Below, in pieces: positions 6,759-14,094 of a stretch of 16,857 nt of DNA. Position 1 is the stretch's first letter. The number at the start of each line of letters is the position of its first letter. Under the pieces are notes generated by a model that was not told the DNA's origin, searched no databases, and was given only the letters and a program-made list of their open reading frames with translations. A program made the position numbers and the translations under genes. The DNA comes from an uncultured Bacillota bacterium (GTDB lineage: Bacteria; Bacillota; Clostridia; Peptostreptococcales; Anaerovoracaceae): positions 1 to 16,857 of the forward strand of contig CAUHLX010000014.1 in the NCBI GenBank assembly GCA_959606705.1. The letters run 5' to 3'.

Positions 6759-8993
6759 ATGAATCCGAGAATGAGAAAGTGGGCTGCGGCGGCTTTATGC
6801 CTCAGCATGGTGTTTACGGCCGCGGGCTGCGGCAATGACGGCGGGAAGGAAAGCAAAGCCGCGATGGGCCGCTATGTGGAAGATGTTTTGGAGCTGCCGG
6901 GAGCGGAGGATGGATTACAGGCTTCGCAGCTGCTGGCGCGGTCGGATCGAACGCTGGATCTGTACCAGCACAATTTTGAAACAGGCGCTTGGGAAAGACT
7001 GCACGGCACGGATGGGGAAACGTGGGACCGGGAGGAATTGAACTGGAAATTTGCCCAGGATGAGGACGTAGGCGGAATCTTTTATGACAGCCAGGATCGA
7101 ATGTATTTGTACACGGTGAAGACCGTGGGAGAGACTTTGGAAAGTGAGGCCTACCGCATGGCGGAGGACGGGTCGCCGGAGAAGCTGGAGATCCGGTGGC
7201 AGTCCCACCCGAGACTGGGCAGCGTGATGGTTCAGGGGATGGGCGTTTTGGAAAACGGAGACTTCCTCTTCTCACAGCTGGGAATGGGAATCCTTCAATA
7301 CGGGCCGGACGGCGCCTTCAAGAGGAATCTCGGCTCCACGGAGCTGGAACAGTTTAAAGTGATCGGGAATGAGATCATCGCTTTGGATTTCGAAGCGGGC
7401 GGGGTCACCGTTTTTGACGGTCAAACCGGGGAGCCCCTGCGCACCGTTCCGTTTGAGGGAATCAATGAGAACACTCAGCTGGGAACCGGAGCGGACGACG
7501 CGATCTTCCTCTATAATCAGAGCGGTCTCTACCGGATGGTGGCGGGCGGCGACGTGTGGGAAAAGCTGCTGGACGGAGACCTCACGTCATTATCGATTCC
7601 ATCGCTGTATTTCTATGGCTTCGCAGAAGGAAAGGATCAGGAGTTTTACATGCTTTTGGCGAATGACGGCGAGGTCGAGCTGGCCAGATACCGCTACGAT
7701 AAGACCATCGCCTCTCAGCCGGAAAAGGAATTGGTGGTCTACACGCTCTATGAAAACAAGACGGTGCGCCAGGCTGCCGGAGAATTCCAGCGGAAAAATC
7801 CGGATACTAAGGTGAACATTCAGGTGGGAATGGGAGAGGACGGCGCCACGGAAGCCGATTTGATTCGGACTTTGAACACGGAACTGCTTCAGGGAAAGGG
7901 GCCGGACGTGATCCTTTTGGACGGAATGCCGGTGGAAGCCTACGGAGAAAAGGGTGTGCTGGCGGATCTTTCCGACACGGTGAAAGAGGCAAATAAGAAA
8001 GGGAAGCTAGTCAATTCGGTGGTCAAAGCCTATGAGACGAAGGACGGCCTGTGGGCGGTGCCTACCAGATTCAGCGTGCCGGTTCTGTTTACCGATCAGG
8101 AAACGGCCAAGAGCCTGACGAATCTGAAGGCGGCGGCGGATTTCGCGGAAAGCCATCCTGATAAGGGGCTCTTCGGAAATCGGGACGCCCAGCGGCTGCT
8201 GGAGGTTTTCCTGCCGGCCTGTGCCCCCTCCTGGCTCAGCGGAGCGCAGATCGATGAGGACGGCCTCAAGGAGTTTTTGATCCAGGTAAAGCGGATCGCG
8301 GAGGTGCCGGCGAAAAATTATCAGCTTCCGCAGTCAGAGGATGGGCCGAAGGAAGGAACGTTCAACGTGGGTTTAGGGTCCGGGAAATTGAAGCTTACGC
8401 CCTCCGATGAGTCGAAGAAAGAGCTGGATACGGCGGATCTGTTTCACTGGAGCTTCGGCAGAGCCTACGCCGCGGTGAAATCCATGGATGGGATGGTAGG
8501 CCTGGCCGGACCGGCGATCGTCATGGAACAGTACGGCGACGGTACGATGAGCTTTCTGCCGGGTCAGTCTGAAAACGTGTTCCTGCCCTCGGGAATCGCC
8601 GGGGTGAACGCCGGAAGTCAACAGCTTTCCGAGGCTAAGGATTTCGTGGCGGCCATGCTTTCGGAAGCCGTGCAGGCAACCGAGCTTTACAACGGGTTCC
8701 CGGTGTCGCAAAAGGCGTTATCCAAGATGTCGAACACCGAAGATGAAAACGTATACATGGGTTTTTCAAACCCCTATGACGAAAATGAATCGCTGGAAGG
8801 CGGACTGCCCTCCAATGAGCGGGGGAAGGAATTGGCGGAGCTGGTCATGAAGTCCCGGACTCCGGCGATGACGGATCGGGAGCTGACCTACCTGATTATC
8901 GAACAGGCTCTGGGATATTTCACAGGAGAAAAAGATGTGGATCAGGCGGTTGCGGATATCAAAGAAAAGACAAAGCTGTATCTCTCCGAGTAA
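6759..8993 (+). CDS. Lipoprotein: N-terminal propeller-like region fused to an ABC solute-binding domain
   Basis: This is a 744-residue extracytoplasmic lipoprotein. The signal peptide (ALCLSMVFTAAGC) ends in a lipobox-type site, so Cys24 should be lipidated. Residues ~40-320 show short beta-rich units with YDSQDRMYLYT, LENGDFLFSQ, GNEIIALDF, ADDAIFLYN and DQEFYMLLAN, which I read as a beta-propeller-like fold. From Lys323 (KELVVYTLYENKTVRQAAGEF) the sequence is a family-1 extracellular solute-binding domain, including GPDVILLDG and the LAVP-like DGLWAVPTRF segment. Such proteins deliver a ligand, usually a sugar or oligosaccharide, to MalF/MalG permeases, which follow. Normal family-1 binding proteins are about 400-450 residues, so the N-terminal part is a large addition. 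The start at ATG 6759 has AAAGGAG (6742-6748) upstream; an upstream in-frame opening to 6534 crosses the promoter and is rejected. The ligand cannot be told. Confidence 0.9.
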   Translation: MNPRMRKWAAAALCLSMVFTAAGCGNDGGKESKAAMGRYVEDVLELPGAEDGLQASQLLARSDRTLDLYQHNFETGAWERLHGTDGETWDREELNWKFAQDEDVGGIFYDSQDRMYLYTVKTVGETLESEAYRMAEDGSPEKLEIRWQSHPRLGSVMVQGMGVLENGDFLFSQLGMGILQYGPDGAFKRNLGSTELEQFKVIGNEIIALDFEAGGVTVFDGQTGEPLRTVPFEGINENTQLGTGADDAIFLYNQSGLYRMVAGGDVWEKLLDGDLTSLSIPSLYFYGFAEGKDQEFYMLLANDGEVELARYRYDKTIASQPEKELVVYTLYENKTVRQAAGEFQRKNPDTKVNIQVGMGEDGATEADLIRTLNTELLQGKGPDVILLDGMPVEAYGEKGVLADLSDTVKEANKKGKLVNSVVKAYETKDGLWAVPTRFSVPVLFTDQETAKSLTNLKAAADFAESHPDKGLFGNRDAQRLLEVFLPACAPSWLSGAQIDEDGLKEFLIQVKRIAEVPAKNYQLPQSEDGPKEGTFNVGLGSGKLKLTPSDESKKELDTADLFHWSFGRAYAAVKSMDGMVGLAGPAIVMEQYGDGTMSFLPGQSENVFLPSGIAGVNAGSQQLSEAKDFVAAMLSEAVQATELYNGFPVSQKALSKMSNTEDENVYMGFSNPYDENESLEGGLPSNERGKELAELVMKSRTPAMTDRELTYLIIEQALGYFTGEKDVDQAVADIKEKTKLYLSE

Positions 8994-9861
8994 ATTCGCG
9001 GGACGGAGCGTAAAGGAGCCGGGCGGGAGCATCCTGCTCCTGTTCCTGGCTCCCAGTCTGCTGGGGGTGATGGTGTTTGTGATGGTGCCCTTTGCGGACG
9101 TACTGCGCCGCTCCTTTTACAATTCCATGGCGACTCAGTTCGTGGGGCTGGGAAATTACCTGGGGGTTTTACGGAATGACGCCTTTCGATTGGCGGCGGG
9201 CAATACCCTGAAATTCGCGGCGGTCTGTATCCCCGCTCTGGTTCTGGCCTCTCTCCTGCTGGCGGTGTTTCTCTCCGGCGCCGGAGCCCTGGGCGAACGC
9301 TGCAAAAGCGCGTTTCTTCTGCCCTACGCCATTCCGGCGGCCTCCGTGGTCCTGATCTGGAAGCTGCTGTTTCACGACGCGGGCCTCATGAACCGGCTTT
9401 TGGTCGCCGTGGGACTTTCGCCGGTGAGCTTCATGGATTCCGGGGCGGCCTTCTGGGTGCTGGTGCTCAGCTATCTGTGGAAGAACATGGGCTATGACAT
9501 GGTGCTGTGGATGGCCGGATTATCGGGGATTCCCAAGGATCTGTACGAAGCGGCCTCCATCGACGGGGCGGGGGCGGTAAAACAGTTTTTCTACGTGACT
9601 CTGCCTAATTTAGTACCTGTTTTATTTACCATTTCCGTGCTTTCCCTGCTCAACTCGTTCAAGGTGTTCCGGGAAGCCTATCTGGTAGCGGGGGAGCATC
9701 CCCACACCAGCATGTATCTGCTGCAGCATCTGTTCAACAACTGGTTTACCGAGCTGGATGTGGAGAAGCTCTGCGCCGGCGCGGTGCTTATGGCCTTGGT
9801 GGTCATGGGTCTGGTGGTGCTGTTGGCAAAGGCCTGGGGGGAATTGGATGAGGAATCGTAG
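8935..9861 (+). CDS. Sugar-type ABC transporter permease, MalF-like
   Basis: This is a 308-residue inner-membrane permease with six predicted TM helices, starting at about residues 32-54 (SILLLFLAPSLLGVMVFVMVP). The cytoplasmic EAA loop, which docks on the ATPase, is clear at 205-213 (EAASIDGAG). It belongs to the binding-protein-dependent permease family of carbohydrate importers. The start is ATG 8935, inside the preceding gene (59-nt overlap). It is supported by AGGAG at 8924-8928 with a 6-nt spacer, and TM1 begins too early for any later ATG or GTG to serve. The basic N-terminus (MWIRRLRISKKR) fits a cytoplasmic leader. It should pair with the MalG-like product encoded next and the lipoprotein encoded upstream. 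No ATPase gene is nearby, so a shared MsiK-type ATPase encoded elsewhere would be needed. Confidence 0.94.
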   Translation: MWIRRLRISKKRQSCISPSKFAGRSVKEPGGSILLLFLAPSLLGVMVFVMVPFADVLRRSFYNSMATQFVGLGNYLGVLRNDAFRLAAGNTLKFAAVCIPALVLASLLLAVFLSGAGALGERCKSAFLLPYAIPAASVVLIWKLLFHDAGLMNRLLVAVGLSPVSFMDSGAAFWVLVLSYLWKNMGYDMVLWMAGLSGIPKDLYEAASIDGAGAVKQFFYVTLPNLVPVLFTISVLSLLNSFKVFREAYLVAGEHPHTSMYLLQHLFNNWFTELDVEKLCAGAVLMALVVMGLVVLLAKAWGELDEES

Positions 9862-10732
9862 AAAGGAACGGAAGGAAGGGCGCAGGAAGCTGGGGAAGAT
9901 GTTGACGGCAGTGGTTTTGGTCTTTCTGGTGTGCGTGGTTCTGGTCCCCATCATCATGCTGATCAGCGGGTCCTTCATGGGGGCGGACGAGGTGGCGGAC
10001 AAAATAGGACCGGTGCTGTCCGAGCAGCCGGATCACGGGGCGAAGCCTTTTCTGCTCCCGCGTTACCCCACGCTGAGGCCTTATGTGGAGCTGCTTCTGG
10101 ACAGCCCGGAGTTTTTTAAGATGTTCTGGAATACCTGCCGGATCGTGGCGCCGGTCCTGTTGGGACAGCTGCTGGTGGCCGCACCGGCGGCCTGGGCCAT
10201 GGCGAAGTTTCGGTTTCGGGGGAGAAGGCTGATGTTTCTTCTTTATATCGCGCTGATGCTGATGCCCTTTCAGGTTACCATGGTCTCCAACTATTTTGTC
10301 CTGGATTTTCTGCATTTGATGAATACCAGGGCGGCGGTGGTGCTGCCGGGGATTTGGTCCACCTTTCCGGTGTTTCTGATGTACCGCTTTTTTCAGTCCA
10401 TCCCGGATGGTCTGCTGGAAGCGGCGGCCATCGACGGTGCCGGACCGCTGCGAACCTTTCTTTGGGTGGGGATTCCCCTGGGCGCACCGGGAATCGCCTC
10501 TACGATGATCCTCAGCTTTTTGGAATACTGGAACGTGCTGGAACAGCCTCTCACATTTTTCAAGGACCGGTCACTGTGGCCGCTGTCCCTGTACCTTCCC
10601 AATATCGTATCGGACCGGGCGGCGCTGTCTCTGGCGGTCTCCGTCATCATGCTGCTGCCTCCGCTGATCGTGTTTCTGCTGGGGAAAAAACATTTGGAAG
10701 AAGGAATCCGCGCCGCGGGCTTGAAGGAGTGA
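9848..10732 (+). CDS. Sugar-type ABC transporter permease, MalG-like
   Basis: This is a 294-residue second permease subunit, forming the membrane channel with the MalF-like protein. It has a basic cytoplasmic N-terminus (MRNRRKERKEGRRK), TM1 at about 18-38, then further helices including VAAPAAWAMAKFRF and ALMLMPFQVTMVSNYF segments typical of MalG proteins. The EAA loop EAAAIDGAG is at 191-199. ATG 9848 overlaps the end of the MalF-like gene by 14 nt. The only Shine-Dalgarno-like stretch is GGGGGA just upstream, so translation may depend on coupling. ATG 9899 is a possible alternative but would remove the basic leader. The long extracytoplasmic loop after TM1 (~40-85) is within the range seen in the family. 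Confidence 0.94.
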   Translation: MRNRRKERKEGRRKLGKMLTAVVLVFLVCVVLVPIIMLISGSFMGADEVADKIGPVLSEQPDHGAKPFLLPRYPTLRPYVELLLDSPEFFKMFWNTCRIVAPVLLGQLLVAAPAAWAMAKFRFRGRRLMFLLYIALMLMPFQVTMVSNYFVLDFLHLMNTRAAVVLPGIWSTFPVFLMYRFFQSIPDGLLEAAAIDGAGPLRTFLWVGIPLGAPGIASTMILSFLEYWNVLEQPLTFFKDRSLWPLSLYLPNIVSDRAALSLAVSVIMLLPPLIVFLLGKKHLEEGIRAAGLKE

Positions 10733-10737
10733 ACTCT

Positions 10738-11988
10738 ATGGATCGTATCCCCTTTGCTAAAAACAAATATCTTAAACTTCTGATCGGCTTTTTCGCGTTG
10801 ATGCTGGCTTTGACCGTGGTTTCCAGAGCAGCGGATTCCCTCACCGTGGCCAAGGTGGTTACGGCGGAGGCGAAACAGGCGTCCTTGAATCACGTCATCT
10901 CCGCCGAGGGGACCATCGCAGCCTCGGACTTGGTCTACGTGGACTGCGCGGAGGGATTTCAAGTCCGCAAGATCCATGTGGAGGCGGGGGAACACGTGGA
11001 CGCGGGGGCCACGCTGTTCACCCTGGACGGCCAGGCGATCGCGGATCAGCTGGCCCAGGTCCGGGACGAGATTGCGGCCATTGACCTGCGGCTGGAAAAG
11101 CTGCGGACGGCTGCGGACGGCGAGCTGCGGGCGGCGGCAGAGGACGCGCGGACGGCGCTTGCGCGGGCGCGGGAGGATGAACGGATCAATACGGAATTAA
11201 ACGGGGGAAAGCAGCTTCTGGAGGATCAGCGGAAGCTGGCGGACGCGGAGAAAGCGGTGTCGGACGCGGAGCGGAAGCTGGCGGAGAGCACTCGCTCCCA
11301 AGAGATCGATATCCGAACGGCCGTATTGGAACGGCAGACGAAAGTAAGAGAGGAAAACCGGCTTTCTCAGCTGTCCGGACAGGGGGGAGTCCTCCGGGCG
11401 GAGGTGGCCGGCACCGTTGGCAAGATCCAGGTGGAACAGGGGGCAAAGACCGTCGGGGGAACGCTGTGCACACTGGTTCCCGACGACACGGACTTTGTGT
11501 TTCGCGCGGAGCTTACCACGGATCAGGGGGAAACTGTGGCGGTAGGAGACGCGATTTCCTTGACCTTGCCGGGAAAAAATCGGCCGATTTCCGGCGTGAC
11601 GGTCAAATCGCTGCAGAATGTGGACGGAAAAGTAAAGCTGGCGGCGGATATTCCGGCTGCCGATACCGAGGGGGGGAACGCGGTCCGGGAGCTGTCGGAC
11701 GGGATGACGGTAACTATGAAGCACGAGAAACAGACGGAGCGCTATCATCAGGTGATTCCTCTGTCAGCAGTCCGGGGAAGCGCGGAGAATCGATTTGTCC
11801 TGGTGGTCTCGGAGAGCAATACCATTTTAGGGGAGGAGACCAAGGCGGTATCCGTTCCTGTTAAGGTGCTGGGGCAGGATGAGAGCAGCGCGGCGGTGGA
11901 GGGTGAACTGGGAGGGAAGGTCATTTCCCAAAGCAGCAAGCCCATCGTGGAAGGGGACCGGGTTCGGGAGCAGGAGCAGGAGAAATGA
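10738..11988 (+). CDS. HlyD/MacA-type membrane fusion (adaptor) protein
   Basis: This is a 416-residue adaptor anchored by one N-terminal TM helix (about 12-31). The extracytoplasmic part has the classical hairpin order: a first lipoyl/biotinyl-like half-motif at ~79-97 (IHVEAGEHVDAGATLFTLD), a heptad-rich coiled coil at ~98-210 and the returning lipoyl half at ~218-250 (AEVAGTVGKIQVEQG). Beta-barrel and membrane-proximal domains follow, with an IPLSAVRG segment that is standard in RND/MacA adaptors. In Gram-positives such proteins usually serve MacB-like exporters or secretion ABC proteins. The start is ATG 10738, 8 nt after AAGGAG (10724-10729) and 5 nt after the previous stop. The next gene overlaps its TGA by 4 nt. 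A longer frame opening from 10354 lies wholly inside the MalG-like gene and is not real. Confidence 0.9.
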   Translation: MDRIPFAKNKYLKLLIGFFALMLALTVVSRAADSLTVAKVVTAEAKQASLNHVISAEGTIAASDLVYVDCAEGFQVRKIHVEAGEHVDAGATLFTLDGQAIADQLAQVRDEIAAIDLRLEKLRTAADGELRAAAEDARTALARAREDERINTELNGGKQLLEDQRKLADAEKAVSDAERKLAESTRSQEIDIRTAVLERQTKVREENRLSQLSGQGGVLRAEVAGTVGKIQVEQGAKTVGGTLCTLVPDDTDFVFRAELTTDQGETVAVGDAISLTLPGKNRPISGVTVKSLQNVDGKVKLAADIPAADTEGGNAVRELSDGMTVTMKHEKQTERYHQVIPLSAVRGSAENRFVLVVSESNTILGEETKAVSVPVKVLGQDESSAAVEGELGGKVISQSSKPIVEGDRVREQEQEK

Positions 11989-13058
11989 GAATCCGGAGCG
12001 AGGACTGGAGGTCGAGGGCGCGAATCTGCCTGGGGCTGGCGGCGGTGCTTTGCGCGGTGTTTTTCTGGCAGCTGGGGGATTCCGTTCTGACGGGGCTGGA
12101 ACGGGTCCATGGAGGAAGCTATGAGCTTCGCGTGGAGACGGCGCCTCTTTCCGCCTCGGACGTGACCCGAATCGCCGAACGGACCGAGGACCTGGTAACG
12201 GCTTGGACTCAGCGAAACGGGACCACGGTGGAACGGACGGACCACAGCGCGAAGGTTCCGGCTCCGGCGGTGCTGTTTTCGGGAGACAATCAAGCGGAGT
12301 TTCAATTGAATTCGGATCGAGGCTGCGTCATTTCCTCCGCTCTGGCCCAGGCGCTGTGGGGCACCTCCCAGGTGGCCGGAGAACGGCTGCTTCTGTTTGA
12401 ACAGGAGTATTTGGTGGAGCGGGTGGAAAACGGAAAACAGCCTCGGATCATGGCTCGGATTCCGGAGGAACCGTCCGGCAAAGCCTTCTCCGGCGGCCTG
12501 ACGGAGGCGTCGGTTTCCTTCGACGTTCTGACGGTGAAGCCTGCCGATCCGGGATTGGGAGATGCCATTCAAACCTTTGAATCGGAACAAGGAATCAGCA
12601 GTGATCTTTCATTCGGAATAGACGATATGATCGGGTTGTTTAAAAGCTTAAGGGTTTTGCCGCTCTGGGGGCTGATGGCGGCAGCCGCGGGAATCCTCTG
12701 CGGAAAGGGACGGAGGGCTTGGCAAAGAGGGGAGCGCCGAAAGGCTTTCGCGCGCTGTGCGGGGGCTTTGGGGCTTCTGCTGTTCTGCGGCTTCCTGGCG
12801 GGTTCGCCCTTGACGTTTCCCGAATCGCTGGTTCCCACCCGCTGGTCGGATTTTGAATTCTGGAAGCGGACCGTTGAGGAAATGGGGCGGCAATGGTCCT
12901 ATCTGACCTCGATGGAGCGGTACCTGCCGGATCTGGAGCTGAGGCGCGGGGGCGGAACGGGGGTGGCTTGCGGCGGGGTGGCCGTGGGATTTTTAATCGC
13001 GGGACTTCTGCTGCTTCGAGGCCCTTTGGGAAAAATGAGAAAAAACCGGAAACCATGA
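11985..13058 (+). CDS. Membrane protein with FtsX/MacB-like topology, no ATPase domain
   Basis: This is a 357-residue protein I do not recognise with certainty. It shows one N-terminal TM (13-30), an extracytoplasmic domain of about 190 residues, then three C-terminal TM segments (~223-240, 255-274, 325-345). Basic stretches lie on the predicted cytoplasmic sides (KGRRAWQRGERRK, KMRKNRKP). One TM, a large domain and three TMs is the FtsX/MacB permease layout. The segment ISSALAQALWGTSQVAGERLLL (split here at 116-126 and 127-137) resembles the MacB periplasmic core domain, in which a start-of-helix ALA-LWG motif precedes a glycine-led strand. The translation start overlaps the adaptor stop (ATGA, 11985-11988), so the two products are probably made together. 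It may be a divergent MacB-type partner of the adaptor. No Walker motifs are present, and the FtsX membrane domain is shorter and poorly conserved. Confidence 0.7.
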   Translation: MRIRSEDWRSRARICLGLAAVLCAVFFWQLGDSVLTGLERVHGGSYELRVETAPLSASDVTRIAERTEDLVTAWTQRNGTTVERTDHSAKVPAPAVLFSGDNQAEFQLNSDRGCVISSALAQALWGTSQVAGERLLLFEQEYLVERVENGKQPRIMARIPEEPSGKAFSGGLTEASVSFDVLTVKPADPGLGDAIQTFESEQGISSDLSFGIDDMIGLFKSLRVLPLWGLMAAAAGILCGKGRRAWQRGERRKAFARCAGALGLLLFCGFLAGSPLTFPESLVPTRWSDFEFWKRTVEEMGRQWSYLTSMERYLPDLELRRGGGTGVACGGVAVGFLIAGLLLLRGPLGKMRKNRKP

Positions 13059-13088
13059 GCGGTTCGCCTTGCGCGAGCCGCTTCTTTT
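13058..13088 (+). terminator. Rho-independent terminator of the five-gene operon
   Basis: AGCGGTTCGC (13058-13067) and GCGAGCCGCT (13073-13082) form a 10-bp stem with one G-U pair and a 5-nt loop, followed by TCTTTTC. The stem begins on the last base of the stop codon of the preceding gene. It also carries the -35 element of the next promoter. Confidence 0.8.
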
Positions 13089-13097
13089 CAATATAAT
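13069..13097 (+). promoter_or_regulatory. Probable promoter of the EamA transporter gene
   Basis: A -10 box TATAAT (13092-13097) matches consensus fully. The hexamer 17 bp upstream is TTGCGC (13069-13074, 3/6), lying in the loop and 3' arm of the upstream terminator. The predicted transcript starts near 13104 and leads to a good ribosome binding site. Confidence 0.55.
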
Positions 13098-13132
13098 AAA
13101 AGCTGTAAAAATGAAGGGGAGGAGATTACTTT

Positions 13133-14011
13133 ATGACCATACCGACTCAGGACGCGGCAACCAGGAAGCAGGGAATCATGCTGATGGTGATCTGCTCGAT
13201 GATGTGGAGCATCGCCGGCATTTTCATCAAGCTGATTCCCTGGCACCCGCTGGCGATTGCCTGCATTCGCAGCTTATTGGCGGGACTGGTGGTCCTGGTG
13301 TACATAAGGCGCAAGCGGATTCCGTTCCAGTTTAACCGGGTTTCCGTCGCCGCGGGCTTGGCGATGATGGGAACGTTTCTCAGCTTTGTCTCGGCCAACA
13401 AGCTGACCACGGCGGCCAATGCCATCGTTTTGCAGTTTACCTCTCCGATCTTTCTGCTGATTCTGGCGGCCATTTTTCTGGGCCAGAAGTTCCGCAAGGG
13501 CGATGTGGCGGTGGTGCTGGTCACTTTGGGAGGCATTTCCCTGTTTTTCCTGGATCAGCTGTCTCCGGGAAGCGCGGTGGGAAACTGCTTGGGGATCTTC
13601 GCCGGCTTCTGTTTGGCGGTGCTCTATCTGGTCAGCGGGAACTGCGATGAGGATACGCGCATGAGCGGCATCATGCTGGGGCAAATTATGACTGCCGTGG
13701 CGGGTGCGCCTTTTTTGTTTTTCACGGAGACACCTGTTTCTCCTACGATCGTGGGGAGTCTGCTGGCACTGGGAATCATTCAGCTGGGAATCCCGTATGT
13801 GCTCTTCGGCCTGGCCATCGGCAAATGTCCGCCTCTGGCCTGCTCTCTCATCGGCGCGCTGGAACCGCTGCTGAATCCCGTGTGGGTGTTCCTTTTCGAC
13901 GGCGAAGCGCCGGGGCTGTTCGCGCTGTTTGGCGGCGTGGTGGTGGTGACGGCTGTCACTCTTTGGTGTATCTGGGACGACAAGTCCAAAGCCAGGGAAG
14001 ATTTGACTTGA
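13133..14011 (+). CDS. EamA-family (DMT superfamily) transporter
   Basis: This is a 292-residue inner-membrane transporter with ten predicted TM helices in two EamA repeats: the first covers about residues 14-140 and the second about 150-285. Typical family segments are GIMLMVICSMMWSIAGIFIKL at the start of repeat one (quoted in part), TTAANAIVLQFTSPIF at the repeat-one loop, and ALEPLLNPVWVFLF near the end of repeat two. DMT members move small metabolites, amino acids or drugs, usually outward; the substrate cannot be assigned. The start is ATG 13133 with GGGAGGAG ending 8 nt upstream. It has its own promoter and is 83 bp before guaB, whose promoter overlaps its stop codon, so it is probably not tied functionally to purine synthesis. 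Confidence 0.93.
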   Translation: MTIPTQDAATRKQGIMLMVICSMMWSIAGIFIKLIPWHPLAIACIRSLLAGLVVLVYIRRKRIPFQFNRVSVAAGLAMMGTFLSFVSANKLTTAANAIVLQFTSPIFLLILAAIFLGQKFRKGDVAVVLVTLGGISLFFLDQLSPGSAVGNCLGIFAGFCLAVLYLVSGNCDEDTRMSGIMLGQIMTAVAGAPFLFFTETPVSPTIVGSLLALGIIQLGIPYVLFGLAIGKCPPLACSLIGALEPLLNPVWVFLFDGEAPGLFALFGGVVVVTAVTLWCIWDDKSKAREDLT

Positions 14012-14036
14012 AGTCTTACGGTAGGTGTTATAAAAT
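14008..14036 (+). promoter_or_regulatory. Probable guaBA promoter
   Basis: TTGAAG (14008-14013, 4/6) and TAAAAT (14031-14036, 5/6) are separated by 17 bp. The -35 box overlaps the stop codon of the EamA gene. The predicted start is near 14043, leaving a leader of about 50 nt before guaB. Confidence 0.55.
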
Positions 14037-14043
14037 TAACTAT

Positions 14044-14069
14044 TAATATCACTACGAAAATAATATCAC
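14044..14069 (+). repeat. Two TAATATCAC direct repeats in the guaB leader
   Basis: TAATATCAC occurs at 14044-14052 and again at 14061-14069, starting 17 bp apart. They lie just downstream of the predicted transcript start and upstream of the GGAGG ribosome binding site. They could be an operator or could be chance in AT-rich spacer. The leader is too short and lacks the helices for a purine riboswitch. Confidence 0.35.
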
Positions 14070-14094
14070 CGCACATAATGAATGGAGGATTTGC

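Noticed and set aside
10354..10737. Extended N-terminus for the adaptor protein
   Set aside because: The extra 128 codons lie wholly in the MalG-like gene in another frame; ATG 10738 has AAGGAG 8 nt upstream and is followed directly by a normal membrane anchor.
14003..14034. TTGACT with TATAAA as the guaB promoter
   Set aside because: The spacer is 20 bp, too long; TTGAAG with TAAAAT at 17 bp is the better pair.
14012..14094. Purine (guanine) riboswitch upstream of guaB
   Set aside because: The gap is only 83 bp, lacks the paired helices and conserved loop sequences of the aptamer, and has no terminator or anti-terminator.
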